From assembly GCA_040779345.1 (NCBI GenBank), contig JBFONU010000007.1, positions 173,713-237,712 on the forward strand: a stretch of 64,000 bases of DNA. The letters run 5' to 3'. A program made the position numbers and the translations under genes. The notes under the pieces were generated by a model that was not told where the DNA came from, did no database searches, and saw only the letters and a list, made by a program, of their open reading frames with translations. Of the stretch, positions 19,121 to 27,549 are shown one piece after another (the first letter of the stretch is position 1; each line of letters starts with the position of its first letter). The DNA is from Thalassotalea_H sp040779345. GTDB taxonomy: Bacteria > Pseudomonadota > Gammaproteobacteria > Enterobacterales > Alteromonadaceae.

Positions 19121-20788
19121 CTAACGTAATTCCCTTCTTAAAATTTTACCTACATTGGTTTTTGGTAATTCATCCCTAAACTCAACATGCTTTGGCACTT
19201 TATAATTGGTTAAGTTTTTACGGCAGTAACTGATAATTTCTTTTTCTGTTAGACTCTTATCCTTTAGAACGACAAAAACTTTCACTTCCTCACCGCAAAT
19301 CTCATGAGGAACCCCAACAGCTGCGGCTTCTAAAACACCTTCATGGGCAACAACGACTTCTTCAATTTCATTTGGGAAGACATTAAAACCAGAAACGATG
19401 ATCATATCTTTTTTACGGTCGACAATTTTAAAGAAGCCATTCTCGTCCATGCAAGCAATATCGCCTGTTGCTAGCCAACCCTCTTTGAGTATTTCATCGG
19501 TAGCCTCAGGACGATTATAATAACCTGTCATCACCTGTGGACCTTTTACCCACATTTCACCCGCCTCTCCTACTTCGGCATCAGTACCGTCATCTTTAAC
19601 AATTCGAATATCCGTTGATGAAGCAGGTAAACCGATAGTGCCTGTATATTTCTTTTGATTATAAGGGCACAAAGTAACTAATGGCGCACATTCTGTTAAA
19701 CCGTAACCTTCAAGTAAGCGTGTATTCGTCACTTTTTCCCAGCGCTCAGCCACTGGTCTTTGTACAGCCATACCACCGCCTAAAGACACTTTTAACGAAC
19801 TAAAATCTAACTCACTGAATCCAGGGGTATTTAACAAACCATTAAATAACGTATTTACCCCAGTTAACGCGGTAAAACGATACTTTGACAACTCTTTGAC
19901 AAATCCTGGCATATCTCGAGGGTTAGTGATCAATAAATTGCTGCCCCCTAAGGTCAAAAACGTTAGGCAATTAGCGGTTAATGCAAAGATATGATAAAGC
20001 GGTAGAGCCGTTACCACGAGTTCTTCCCCCTCAACTAATTGGGGTTTAATCGCCGCCTTCGCTTGTTGAAGATTAGAAACCATGTTTCGATGCGTTAACA
20101 TCGCACCTTTTGAAACCCCTGTTGTGCCGCCTGTATACTGCAAAAAGGCTAAGTCGTCACCGCATAATTCAACGGGGGTATAGGTTAGTTTTTTTCCTTT
20201 ATTCAACACATCATTAAAACGAATGGTATCAGCAAGGGTAAAACTAGGTACCATTTTTTTAACATGCTTAACCACTAAATTGACCACTGCGCCTTTTATC
20301 ATCCCTAATCGATCACCAAGAGAGGTTAAAATAACATGCTCAACCGGTGTTTTATCAATCACTTGCTGTAATGTTTTGGCAAAGTTTTCAATGATCAAAA
20401 TAGCTTTGGTACCTGAATCTTTTAATTGATGCTCAAGCTCGCGGGCGGTGTAAAGAGGATTAACATTAACAACAGTTAAACCCGCCAATAAAGCACCAAA
20501 AAGCGCGATGGGGTATTGCAAACAATTAGGTACCATAATGGCAAACTTGTCGCCTTTTTTAAGCCCCATGTCGACTTGTAAATAGGCAGCAAATGCTTTT
20601 GCTTGTTCTTCTAATTCTGAATAAGTAATTTCAGCGCCCATATTAATAAACGCTGCACGGTTTGAATAAAGCCCAACATACTTATTAAATAATTCTACGA
20701 GAGAAGCATATTTATCCGGATCAATTTCATGAGGCACCCCAGGAGGGTAGCTTTTCTCCAACCAAACTTTATCAGTGTCACTTCGCAC
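19121..20788 (-). CDS. fadD: Long-chain acyl-CoA synthetase
   Basis: The 555-residue enzyme activates long-chain fatty acids with ATP and CoA at the inner membrane, the entry step of beta-oxidation. The AMP-binding motif YTGGTTGVSKGAM, the EGYGLTE motif and the fatty acyl signature around TGDIACMDENGFFKIVDRKKD are present, and the length is close to E. coli FadD (561). The start is GTG at 20788 with GGAG eight bases upstream. It lies downstream of slp as in E. coli, with one hydrolase gene between. A 232-bp upstream region holds possible PsrA and FadR half-sites. Confidence 0.96.
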   Translation of the reverse strand: MRSDTDKVWLEKSYPPGVPHEIDPDKYASLVELFNKYVGLYSNRAAFINMGAEITYSELEEQAKAFAAYLQVDMGLKKGDKFAIMVPNCLQYPIALFGALLAGLTVVNVNPLYTARELEHQLKDSGTKAILIIENFAKTLQQVIDKTPVEHVILTSLGDRLGMIKGAVVNLVVKHVKKMVPSFTLADTIRFNDVLNKGKKLTYTPVELCGDDLAFLQYTGGTTGVSKGAMLTHRNMVSNLQQAKAAIKPQLVEGEELVVTALPLYHIFALTANCLTFLTLGGSNLLITNPRDMPGFVKELSKYRFTALTGVNTLFNGLLNTPGFSELDFSSLKVSLGGGMAVQRPVAERWEKVTNTRLLEGYGLTECAPLVTLCPYNQKKYTGTIGLPASSTDIRIVKDDGTDAEVGEAGEMWVKGPQVMTGYYNRPEATDEILKEGWLATGDIACMDENGFFKIVDRKKDMIIVSGFNVFPNEIEEVVVAHEGVLEAAAVGVPHEICGEEVKVFVVLKDKSLTEKEIISYCRKNLTNYKVPKHVEFRDELPKTNVGKILRRELR

Positions 20789-20913
20789 TATTTATCTCCT
20801 CTATCCTTTCTCAACTTTAACTCTAGACTGTTTTAAATAAATTAGTATTTGTATGATTCAAATACTTCAACAGTTTCTTAACATTATTGATAGAGTCTCG
20901 TTATTTTTATTGT

Positions 20914-20933
20914 TTTAAAACACTTGTTTGAAT
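20914..20933. promoter_or_regulatory. PsrA-like inverted repeat upstream of fadD
   Basis: TTTAAAAC and GTTTGAAT are separated by four bases, resembling the AAAC-N4-GTTT core of PsrA, a TetR-type fatty-acid regulator. It lies about 126 bp upstream of fadD. A FadR-like half-site, ACTGGTC, follows at 20953-20959. Both are sequence matches only. Confidence 0.3.
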
Positions 20934-21020
20934 TATGAAGTTTTACTTTATTACTGGTCTAATGTCTACAGTTTTTCTACCGGCGCTATTATTTCGAACA
21001 AAAAATGTTAGCTCATAAGG

Positions 21021-21902
21021 TCAATTATTACCGTTGTTGACAATAAAGGACTCAATAAGTTGGGCTGATTTTTTCGGTTGCTCCATATGCACATGATGTC
21101 CACCAGATAACTTATGTGACGTAAATTGCTTATACAAAGGACCATAATGTCGTAAACCCAGTTCAACAAATTCCATGCCTTTATCGCCATAGATTAATTG
21201 CACAGGCACGCAGATATCTTTAATAAACTGTTTTGCTTGCGATAATGTTAAGCGATAAGGCGAAGTATTTCTTAAGCGGCTGTCTGATCGCCAAGTTATA
21301 CCTTCTTGAGCACTAATGCTTCCACGAGCAACAATGAGTTCAGCGGCTTGATAACTTAAGTCTGAAACACTTCTTCGGGCATTTATAGCCGACTCAAGAG
21401 TCTGATGGATAGGCTTTTTTTTAGTTTTCAATTTTAATCGACTCAACATGCCGTTGCGCAGCTGTGCTGTACTTTCTTCAGCCTTAGCGCTAATAAAGCC
21501 AATAGAATCAATTAAGGTTAAGCTATTAACTTTTTCAGGGAATGCTGCGGCAAAAGCTGAAGCGATCATACCCCCCATCGAATGGCCAACAATATCAATG
21601 GATTGCCAGTTTTTAAATTCAAAAAGTAAGAGTAAATCATAGACATAATCGATAAAGTGATAATGCGCATCATGCCCTCGATGAGACGAATAACCATGTC
21701 CAGGCCAATCAATGGCAATCACATGTGAGTTTTTGAATTCATTCATCAATGGGAGAAAGCTTGCTGCATTATCTAACCAACCATGTAAACAAAGTACAAT
21801 ACGACTGCCTTCTTGTCCGGTTTCAAGTCCATAAACATCAAGTTCAGGTAACGAGTAGCTAAATTCTTTCACTTGATGAGGCAGTTGCTTATTATCCACC
21901 AT
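21021..21902 (-). CDS. Alpha/beta hydrolase
   Basis: This 293-residue protein has the alpha/beta hydrolase fold: an oxyanion motif LCLHGWLDNAASF, the strand-turn DWPGHGYSS, the nucleophile in VGHSMGG and a C-terminal catalytic His in GGHHVHMEQP. It is similar in layout to the MhpC/serine esterase group; the substrate cannot be told. Its ATG overlaps the stop codon of slp (TAATG), so it is probably translationally coupled to slp and lies in the slp-hydrolase-fadD run. Confidence 0.85.
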   Translation of the reverse strand: MVDNKQLPHQVKEFSYSLPELDVYGLETGQEGSRIVLCLHGWLDNAASFLPLMNEFKNSHVIAIDWPGHGYSSHRGHDAHYHFIDYVYDLLLLFEFKNWQSIDIVGHSMGGMIASAFAAAFPEKVNSLTLIDSIGFISAKAEESTAQLRNGMLSRLKLKTKKKPIHQTLESAINARRSVSDLSYQAAELIVARGSISAQEGITWRSDSRLRNTSPYRLTLSQAKQFIKDICVPVQLIYGDKGMEFVELGLRHYGPLYKQFTSHKLSGGHHVHMEQPKKSAQLIESFIVNNGNN

Positions 21903-22489
21903 TACTTATTTTTCGTGGTTGAATGACCCGATTTACTTTTTGGGGTTGCATAAGAACGATAAAAAGGTGAACGATAAAAAGGACGAGGGGAATACCATAG
22001 CGATGGGTTATACCAAAAAGGTTGGTGCATGACATTAACATCAACTTGTTTGATTTCTTTCCATAAATGAACATTTTTAGCCTTTAACACAGGGTATTCA
22101 TATTCATGTTCCCCGATAGTTCCAGCCTCTTTATCAGCAATATGACCAACGGCTGTAATGCTTCGCCCTTCTTTATAAATTACAGGATCAAGAAACCCTT
22201 GAAAATACACTTTGAATCGACCTTGAGTTTGATCTTTTTGCTGTGGACGCATTGATGATTTAAGCTGAAAATGAACAACTTCTAACATAGTGTTATCAGC
22301 ATTATTTTTAACGCTCGCAATCACTCCACCCCATCGAGCTAACTCACCAAGGTGTATAGCATTGTTGTCTCGAACATCAGAAAAATTTGTTAACTTGCTA
22401 TCTTCTCCCACTCTTAATGATTGAGGTATATTCACACAACCCGATGTTATTACTAGACAAAACATCAATAAACACACTCTATTTAACAT
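21902..22489 (-). CDS. slp: Slp-family outer-membrane lipoprotein (YeaY-like)
   Basis: The 195-residue protein has a lipoprotein signal ending in the lipobox TSGC (Cys18) and the Slp/YeaY family body, with LGELARWGGVIASVKNNADNTMLEVV and GRFKVYFQGFLDP. These are outer-membrane lipoproteins linked to starvation and stress, with unclear biochemical function. The C-terminus, rich in Tyr, Pro, Arg and Lys, is longer than in the basic family. Its place between tsaB and fadD matches E. coli yeaY. SD GAGG precedes the ATG. Confidence 0.88.
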   Translation of the reverse strand: MLNRVCLLMFCLVITSGCVNIPQSLRVGEDSKLTNFSDVRDNNAIHLGELARWGGVIASVKNNADNTMLEVVHFQLKSSMRPQQKDQTQGRFKVYFQGFLDPVIYKEGRSITAVGHIADKEAGTIGEHEYEYPVLKAKNVHLWKEIKQVDVNVMHQPFWYNPSLWYSPRPFYRSPFYRSYATPKSKSGHSTTKNK

Positions 22490-22573
22490 TGTTTTTTCCT
22501 CTATACTTATTATTTTTTATTATCATAAACTAAGCGAATAACTCAGCAATAGTTTCTATTTATTAATCGATGT

Positions 22574-23251
22574 TTAAATTTTTTTTCTACGATTTTTAGC
22601 TAAAGTGTAAATACCTAAAACACCAAGAGAAAACCATAAACATATCCAAACCAATTCAGGAATGTGTGTTATTTTAGCTAATGCCGCACCATCACCTAAT
22701 GAGCGACCATCAAGTAAATACCATGGACTTTTAATGCTGTTTAATAAAACAGTCGCACCAATTATCTGTAAAAATAGCTGAAAGTAACGTAGATCATTTA
22801 ATTTGAACTTTAGCAATATCATCACAAATAAAACAGCCATGATAACAAAACTTAATAGATCTCTGATCCAGAAAATAACGGTTGAAATTAGCAGTAAAGC
22901 AATAGCAGCACTAAAATATTTAGCCATGTGTTGATTCACCGTAGCAAACCAATAAATAATAACACCCCAAAAAACTGCGCCAGCGTATCCCATAAAACTA
23001 ATTAAAAAACTAATACCTCCTCGAGTCGTACAAAGACCTGCGCCATTAGGAAATAGCTGAATTTGAACAATACTCCCTCCTGTTATCAAAGCAGTGAGAC
23101 CATGGCTTATTTCATGAAAATAACTTTCAAACCACTTTAAAGGAATAGAAACAATTGGAATTTCAAGAAGTAACGCAGCAGTTAATAAAACCAACCAAAA
23201 GCGATATTTTTCAAAAAATGAAGGAGAAGAGTTATTTGCCAAGTCAGACAT
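22574..23251 (-). CDS. M50-like membrane metallopeptidase
   Basis: This 225-residue membrane protein has about six transmembrane segments. The first is followed by FHEISHG, giving the zinc motif HExxH at residues 46-50, as in the M50B-like peptidase family. The second half of the metal site is less clear: RDLLSF (about 129) may supply the Asp. Its substrate is unknown. It is on the same strand as slp and tsaB and may be transcribed with them. The same place in E. coli is empty, so it is an insertion in the conserved yoaA-fadD block. Confidence 0.7.
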   Translation of the reverse strand: MSDLANNSSPSFFEKYRFWLVLLTAALLLEIPIVSIPLKWFESYFHEISHGLTALITGGSIVQIQLFPNGAGLCTTRGGISFLISFMGYAGAVFWGVIIYWFATVNQHMAKYFSAAIALLLISTVIFWIRDLLSFVIMAVLFVMILLKFKLNDLRYFQLFLQIIGATVLLNSIKSPWYLLDGRSLGDGAALAKITHIPELVWICLWFSLGVLGIYTLAKNRRKKI

Positions 23252-23308
23252 CAGAAGAAAGCTTAATAATAATGGCTCAAATAGTGAGGAAAAAAGCTAA
23301 GCCAACAA

Positions 23309-23683
23309 CTAAGCATAGACATCGACACCAAACGCCTGTTGAATCGTATCGCGTTGGGCAATGTTACCTACCGATTGATAGGTAGATACAGCCGTGTTGT
23401 TTTTCTGAGGAGGTTGATCATAATCGGCTTGAACTGAATTCTGATTATTTTTCTCTGCATTTTGCTTAGTACGCAGCTGCTGGTCTTGCTCAACTAACGC
23501 AATGGCCTGTGGATCTATATCTAAGCGTTCTTGCGGATTTTTTTGAGGAGATTCTTGCTGAGTTTTTGCCTGCTCTTGCAGTACCAGTAAGCGGTCACGC
23601 TGTTCATTCACCCGCCCTTGATTATCAGCTCCAACTAATTGAACTGATTGTGGCGTGTAAGAATTGGCACTTTGTATTTGCAT
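23309..23683 (-). CDS. Hydrophilic Gln-rich protein of unknown function
   Basis: I do not recognise this 124-residue protein. It has no signal peptide or membrane segment and is rich in Gln, Asn, Asp and Lys; the middle part (about 30-85) is likely a charged coiled or disordered region. The C-terminal end, GNIAQRDTIQQAFGVDVYA, looks like the most structured and possibly conserved part. It lies between tsaB and the M50-like gene on the same strand, about 100 bp after tsaB. Only coding orientation, context and even composition support it as a gene. Confidence 0.6.
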   Translation of the reverse strand: MQIQSANSYTPQSVQLVGADNQGRVNEQRDRLLVLQEQAKTQQESPQKNPQERLDIDPQAIALVEQDQQLRTKQNAEKNNQNSVQADYDQPPQKNNTAVSTYQSVGNIAQRDTIQQAFGVDVYA

Positions 23684-23780
23684 ACCTTAAATTTAACCAA
23701 ATTTAAGCGAAAATTCAAAATATAATCGAAAAATAATTAAATTATTGCCTGTGCCATAACCTTTATTGGAGATAACTGTT

Positions 23781-24476
23781 TTATCTACCCGGTAATTTTT
23801 TCCATGATACCGTATCTCTCACATATACAGGTTGGGCATTTTCAGCGCTAACCGTATTACCTGTTTGAAATTCTTTAACTGCAATGGTTAACAACGCTGT
23901 TGCATCAGGAAATAAAATATCTGGAGTGCCCTCATTGCTTTTTAACGAAGCAAGTTCTAATTGATATGCGTCCCAACCAGAGCCTACTCCATAAGCCTTT
24001 TGCGTGTGCTTCAATAAATATTGAGCCAGATCTGCCGGCGGCAGCACAGTTTCTTCAACAACGGCGGTCATAATGCCTTGTTGATTAAGTCGGTAAAATC
24101 CTGCATAAACCTCTGACATTCTTGCATCTATTGCAGCGATAACTTCTGTCTGTTGATATTTTTCATAGGCTTGCTGCGCCATAGTCTGTAGCGTCGAAAC
24201 ACCAACAACAGGTAAGTCTGCAGAAAAAGCCAATCCTTGCGCAACACCAACACCAATTCTCACCCCCGTGAAGCTCCCAGGGCCTCTACCAAAAGCTAAT
24301 CCGTCAAGAGCAGATAATTTAACATTGGCCTGATTTAATAAGCGGTCAATCATTGGCAGCAACACAATACTATGTGATTGAGGGCATAATTCAAATTCAC
24401 TGAACACGTTATTTTCAATACTTAAAGCAACAGAACAAGCTTCTGTTGACGCATCTATAGCTAAATAATTTGGCAT
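23781..24476 (-). CDS. tsaB: tRNA threonylcarbamoyladenosine biosynthesis protein TsaB
   Basis: The 231-residue protein is TsaB (YeaZ), which pairs with TsaD and TsaE to make the t6A base at position 37 of ANN-decoding tRNAs. The ASKHA-fold N-terminus YLAIDASTEACSVAL and the signature GRGPGSFTGVRIG at about 64-76 are decisive. It begins 18 bp after yoaA on the same strand, which is the E. coli order, and is likely co-transcribed. Confidence 0.96.
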   Translation of the reverse strand: MPNYLAIDASTEACSVALSIENNVFSEFELCPQSHSIVLLPMIDRLLNQANVKLSALDGLAFGRGPGSFTGVRIGVGVAQGLAFSADLPVVGVSTLQTMAQQAYEKYQQTEVIAAIDARMSEVYAGFYRLNQQGIMTAVVEETVLPPADLAQYLLKHTQKAYGVGSGWDAYQLELASLKSNEGTPDILFPDATALLTIAVKEFQTGNTVSAENAQPVYVRDTVSWKKLPGR

Positions 24477-24494
24477 ACTATTTTCTTACAATCT

Positions 24495-26417
24495 CTATTT
24501 TTTAGAATGTAGCCCAGCTAAAAAGTGGCTGGCTTTATCAATATCTCGGCTTCGCCTCATATCTGGCAAACTTTTCAAAAAAACTTGTCCGTATGGGCGA
24601 TTCACTAATCTATCATCACATATTACCATGACACCTTGGTCGGTAACATCTCGAATTAATCGCCCTACGCCCTGCTTTAATGCAATAACGGCTTGTGGCA
24701 ATTGAATTTCACTAAAGGGATCTCCGCCTTGTCGACGAACATCCTCACTTCTGGCTTGCAACATAGGATCATCAGGCGAAGCAAAAGGGAGTTTATCAAT
24801 GATCACACAAGTTAATTTATCGCCCCTCACATCCACCCCTTCCCAGAAGCTTGCCGTTGCTAATAAAACAGCTGAGTCATTTTCAACAAACTCATCAAGT
24901 AGTTTTCGTTTACTCATTTGGCCTTGCACTAACAATGGATTATCAACTTGCTCAGATAAAATGTCGGCAACCTGATTTAGCATTCGGTAGCTAGTAAAAA
25001 GCAAAAAACAAGCACCCTGGCTTGATTCAATCAAGGGGGCGGCAATATCTGATAGCGCTTGGGCACGACTTTGATGATTGGCAGCAGGCAAATAGCGAGG
25101 CACAATTAATTGTGATTGCTGTAAATAATCAAACGGACTATCCACTAATAAGGTTGTCGCAGCTTCTAAACCTAATTGCTTAGAAAAATGCTCAAAACCA
25201 TCGTTTACCGCTAAGGTTGCAGAAGTAAAAATCCAGCCTGCATTTGAGTCTGCAATATAATCACTAAATTTTTGTGCAACACTTAATGGGGTCAAATGTA
25301 AGACCACATGTCGGCGAGTTGTTTCATACCAGAAACTCATACCACTTTGTTCAACATTAGCCATGATGTCGTATTTTGACAGTATATTCACCACACGTTC
25401 AAAGCAATTATCAATAGCTTCATTACGTGAAATACATAATTTAATCACTTGATATAGAAAATCTAAATCGGTTTTTAAATTTTCAAAAGCCCGACTAAAA
25501 CGAGGTAAACCAATTTTTTCGCGCCAATTGCCACGCTCTGGGTCATGGTTAAACAGCAAGCGAAATTCTTGTGCGGTTTTTTGACATTTTTCAGCGGCCT
25601 TTCCAAGTTGTTTTACATCCGTTAATTCTGTATGAAACTGTTGGATCACATCAGAGCATAAGTCTAATATTTGCCGAGTAGAAAAAGCATCGCCAAAATA
25701 CTCGCTAGCAATATCAGGTATTTGATGGGCTTCATCAAAAATGACGACATCTGCTTTTGGAATAAGCTCACCAAAGCCTGTATCTTTTAATGCCATGTCA
25801 GCAAAAAATAAATGATGATTAACGACCACCACATCGGCATCAATCGCTTTTTTACGGGCATTAATAAGATAACAATCATCAATATTGGGACAGTCTTTCG
25901 CCAAACAATTATCAACGGTACTGGTGACGTAAGGAAAAACACCAGAATCTTCGGCGACATTGACTATTTCGCCAATATCACCACTTGTGGTTGAGTTTGC
26001 CCACTTGCGAATATTAACAAAATCCGCCAGCATAGCCGCATCAAGTTGCCCTCGCTCTTTGACATAAAGATCGAGTCGATACAAACACAAATAATTAGCT
26101 CTTCCTTTTAACAAAGCTATTTGTGCCTTGGTTGCCATGGCTTTACGAATAAGGGGAATATCTTTATGAAATAACTGCTCTTGAAGGTTTTTGGTTCCCG
26201 TAGAAACAATCACTTTTTTCTCAGATAACAAAGAAGGGATCAAATACGCAAAGGTTTTACCGGTTCCCGTCCCAGCTTCAACAATAAGGCTTGATTTTTT
26301 ATCAATGGCAACATCAACTTCTATTGCCATATCAATCTGAGCTTGTCGTGGAGAATAGCCAGTAAGTACTTTAGCTAATAAACCTGACTGAGAAAAAGCA
26401 TGTTCTACTGGTGACAT
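24495..26417 (-). CDS. yoaA: YoaA, DinG/XPD-family iron-sulfur DNA helicase
   Basis: This 640-residue superfamily 2 helicase has Walker A GTGTGKT at 49-55, the DEAH box in VVIFDEAHQIPD, and C-terminal helicase motifs in SFWEGVDVRGD and QGVGRLIRD. Between motifs Ia and II a Cys cluster (LCLYR, then DNCLAKDCPNIDDC) gives the four cysteines of the iron-sulfur domain of XPD-like helicases. YoaA repairs blocked replication forks in E. coli with the clamp-loader protein HolC. Length equals the family norm. It heads the yoaA-tsaB run. Confidence 0.95.
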   Translation of the reverse strand: MSPVEHAFSQSGLLAKVLTGYSPRQAQIDMAIEVDVAIDKKSSLIVEAGTGTGKTFAYLIPSLLSEKKVIVSTGTKNLQEQLFHKDIPLIRKAMATKAQIALLKGRANYLCLYRLDLYVKERGQLDAAMLADFVNIRKWANSTTSGDIGEIVNVAEDSGVFPYVTSTVDNCLAKDCPNIDDCYLINARKKAIDADVVVVNHHLFFADMALKDTGFGELIPKADVVIFDEAHQIPDIASEYFGDAFSTRQILDLCSDVIQQFHTELTDVKQLGKAAEKCQKTAQEFRLLFNHDPERGNWREKIGLPRFSRAFENLKTDLDFLYQVIKLCISRNEAIDNCFERVVNILSKYDIMANVEQSGMSFWYETTRRHVVLHLTPLSVAQKFSDYIADSNAGWIFTSATLAVNDGFEHFSKQLGLEAATTLLVDSPFDYLQQSQLIVPRYLPAANHQSRAQALSDIAAPLIESSQGACFLLFTSYRMLNQVADILSEQVDNPLLVQGQMSKRKLLDEFVENDSAVLLATASFWEGVDVRGDKLTCVIIDKLPFASPDDPMLQARSEDVRRQGGDPFSEIQLPQAVIALKQGVGRLIRDVTDQGVMVICDDRLVNRPYGQVFLKSLPDMRRSRDIDKASHFLAGLHSKK

Positions 26418-26550
26418 TAAACGAGTATCAATTTTTACGAGAAAGACAGTGGCGTTATTATACTTATTTCGGGCTCAGATGCACCGAGGAAAATTCACCA
26501 ATACTAACCACTAATATTATGAAACTCATGTTGTTGCAATATTCAAGTAG

Positions 26551-26643
26551 CTAATCAGCAATGCCAAGCTTTAAAAGCGTTTTATATTCCTTTAAAAGTC
26601 GCTGCGCTCGCGCATGTGGTGTCATCATAGGAGGAAAAAACAT
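26551..26643 (-). CDS. Possible 30-residue small protein
   Basis: A short open frame encodes a 30-residue basic, amphipathic peptide with the core PHARAQRLLKEYKTLLK, which looks like a helix. It lies between a hypothetical gene ending at 26657 and yoaA starting at 26417, on the same strand. No good ribosome site precedes the ATG at 26643; in-frame ATGs at residues 6 and 7 are other possible starts. The helix-like composition makes chance less attractive, but evidence is weak. Confidence 0.25.
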   Translation of the reverse strand: MFFPPMMTPHARAQRLLKEYKTLLKLGIAD

Positions 26644-26656
26644 AAATAATGTTTGA

Positions 26657-27046
26657 TTATACAAAAATATCTAAATGCTTAATATCCTCTTCAGGCTCTT
26701 CATTTGCCTTATGGGGGTGTAATATTTCTTGTTTATCGGTAATAACCGACTCAGAAGGGATGATGTTGTCAGCAGAAATATCTTCTTCTATGCCCTCTCT
26801 AGCATGAATACCTCTACCGGAACTTTCTCTAGTTGATTTGTCAGCATTTGATTCTTTTTCGGGATGCGTTTCGCCTTCACCGTATTTTTTTTCCTTGATA
26901 AAATACAAGTCATGATCTTCTAAATGATTGAGATCATCGGTCAATTCATGTGTTTCAGGTTCTTTCTTGAGCGCTTTGACTCGTAATTTTTTCGGTTTTA
27001 TTGGCGTAGACCGAACCTTTGTTAACACTGTAGTAAAAATATCCAT
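26657..27046 (-). CDS. Charged cytoplasmic protein of unknown function
   Basis: I do not recognise this 129-residue protein. The first 30 residues are basic (KPKKLRVKALKKEP) and the rest is highly acidic with many Glu, Asp and His residues, suggesting a disordered protein. It has no signal or membrane part. It lies upstream of yoaA on the same strand and divergent from the histidine operon. The matching IFTTV and LDIFV ends flank a low-complexity middle. Gene status rests on a long open frame with ordinary codon use. Confidence 0.5.
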   Translation of the reverse strand: MDIFTTVLTKVRSTPIKPKKLRVKALKKEPETHELTDDLNHLEDHDLYFIKEKKYGEGETHPEKESNADKSTRESSGRGIHAREGIEEDISADNIIPSESVITDKQEILHPHKANEEPEEDIKHLDIFV

Positions 27047-27306
27047 TCATCCACCACTTTTTTATAATAAGTATCTAATGTCCTATACGTTATATCGACA
27101 AAAAGACAAAAATACTTATATCCTAGATGATATTTTCATAAAACTATCACATTAAACACTTGCTCAAAACTAAAATACCCAGTAATGTAAATAACAATTA
27201 AGAAATAACTAATGAACGAATTTAACTATTCGTCAAGTTAACTATACAAGCTACCGCGTTATTATCGCTAGCTATCACAAAGACAAATAAACTAGAGTTA
27301 AAAAAT

Positions 27307-27351
27307 ATGAACATGACTAGCATCCATCATCACCACCATCATACGGATTAG
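27307..27351 (+). CDS. hisL: Histidine operon leader peptide
   Basis: The 14-residue leader peptide contains six consecutive histidine codons at residues 7-12 and ends in Thr-Asp, like E. coli HisL with seven. Ribosome stalling on these codons when charged His-tRNA is scarce would favour the antiterminator over the terminator at 27417. It sits 199 bp before hisG and has no other role than to sense histidine supply. Confidence 0.93.
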   Translation: MNMTSIHHHHHHTD

Positions 27352-27416
27352 CTGCTCAGGTTCATTCGCTGAGGGGCTATTGACCTTTCAGTGGATTAGA
27401 TAAAAAACAAGTTTCT

Positions 27417-27453
27417 AAACCCCCGAAAGAGTCAAACTCTCTCGGGGGTTTTT
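27417..27453 (+). terminator. Histidine operon attenuator
   Basis: AAACCCCCGA pairs with TCGGGGGTTT, and AGAGT with ACTCT around a CAA loop, with one mismatch, giving a long GC-rich stem followed by a T-run. It lies 65 bp after the leader peptide stop and 97 bp before hisG, the place of the his attenuator. The region 27352-27416 would hold the competing antiterminator arms, including GAGGGG at 27371. Confidence 0.9.
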
Positions 27454-27549
27454 CGCATTTTATGCGTCTGAAAATTGTATATACACCTACAGTTTGAACA
27501 TTAAGAAATTGTTTTAAATTAAATTAGCATTAATAAAGGAAGTAGTACC

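Noticed and set aside
26625..26805. Plus-strand frame after AGGAGG starting at 26649
   Set aside because: It is antisense to a more likely gene, has an over-long gap to the ATG, and the product resembles nothing.
27325..27342. Six consecutive His codons, resembling an artificial His-tag
   Set aside because: They lie in a 14-residue leader with a downstream attenuator and hisG; this is natural hisL.
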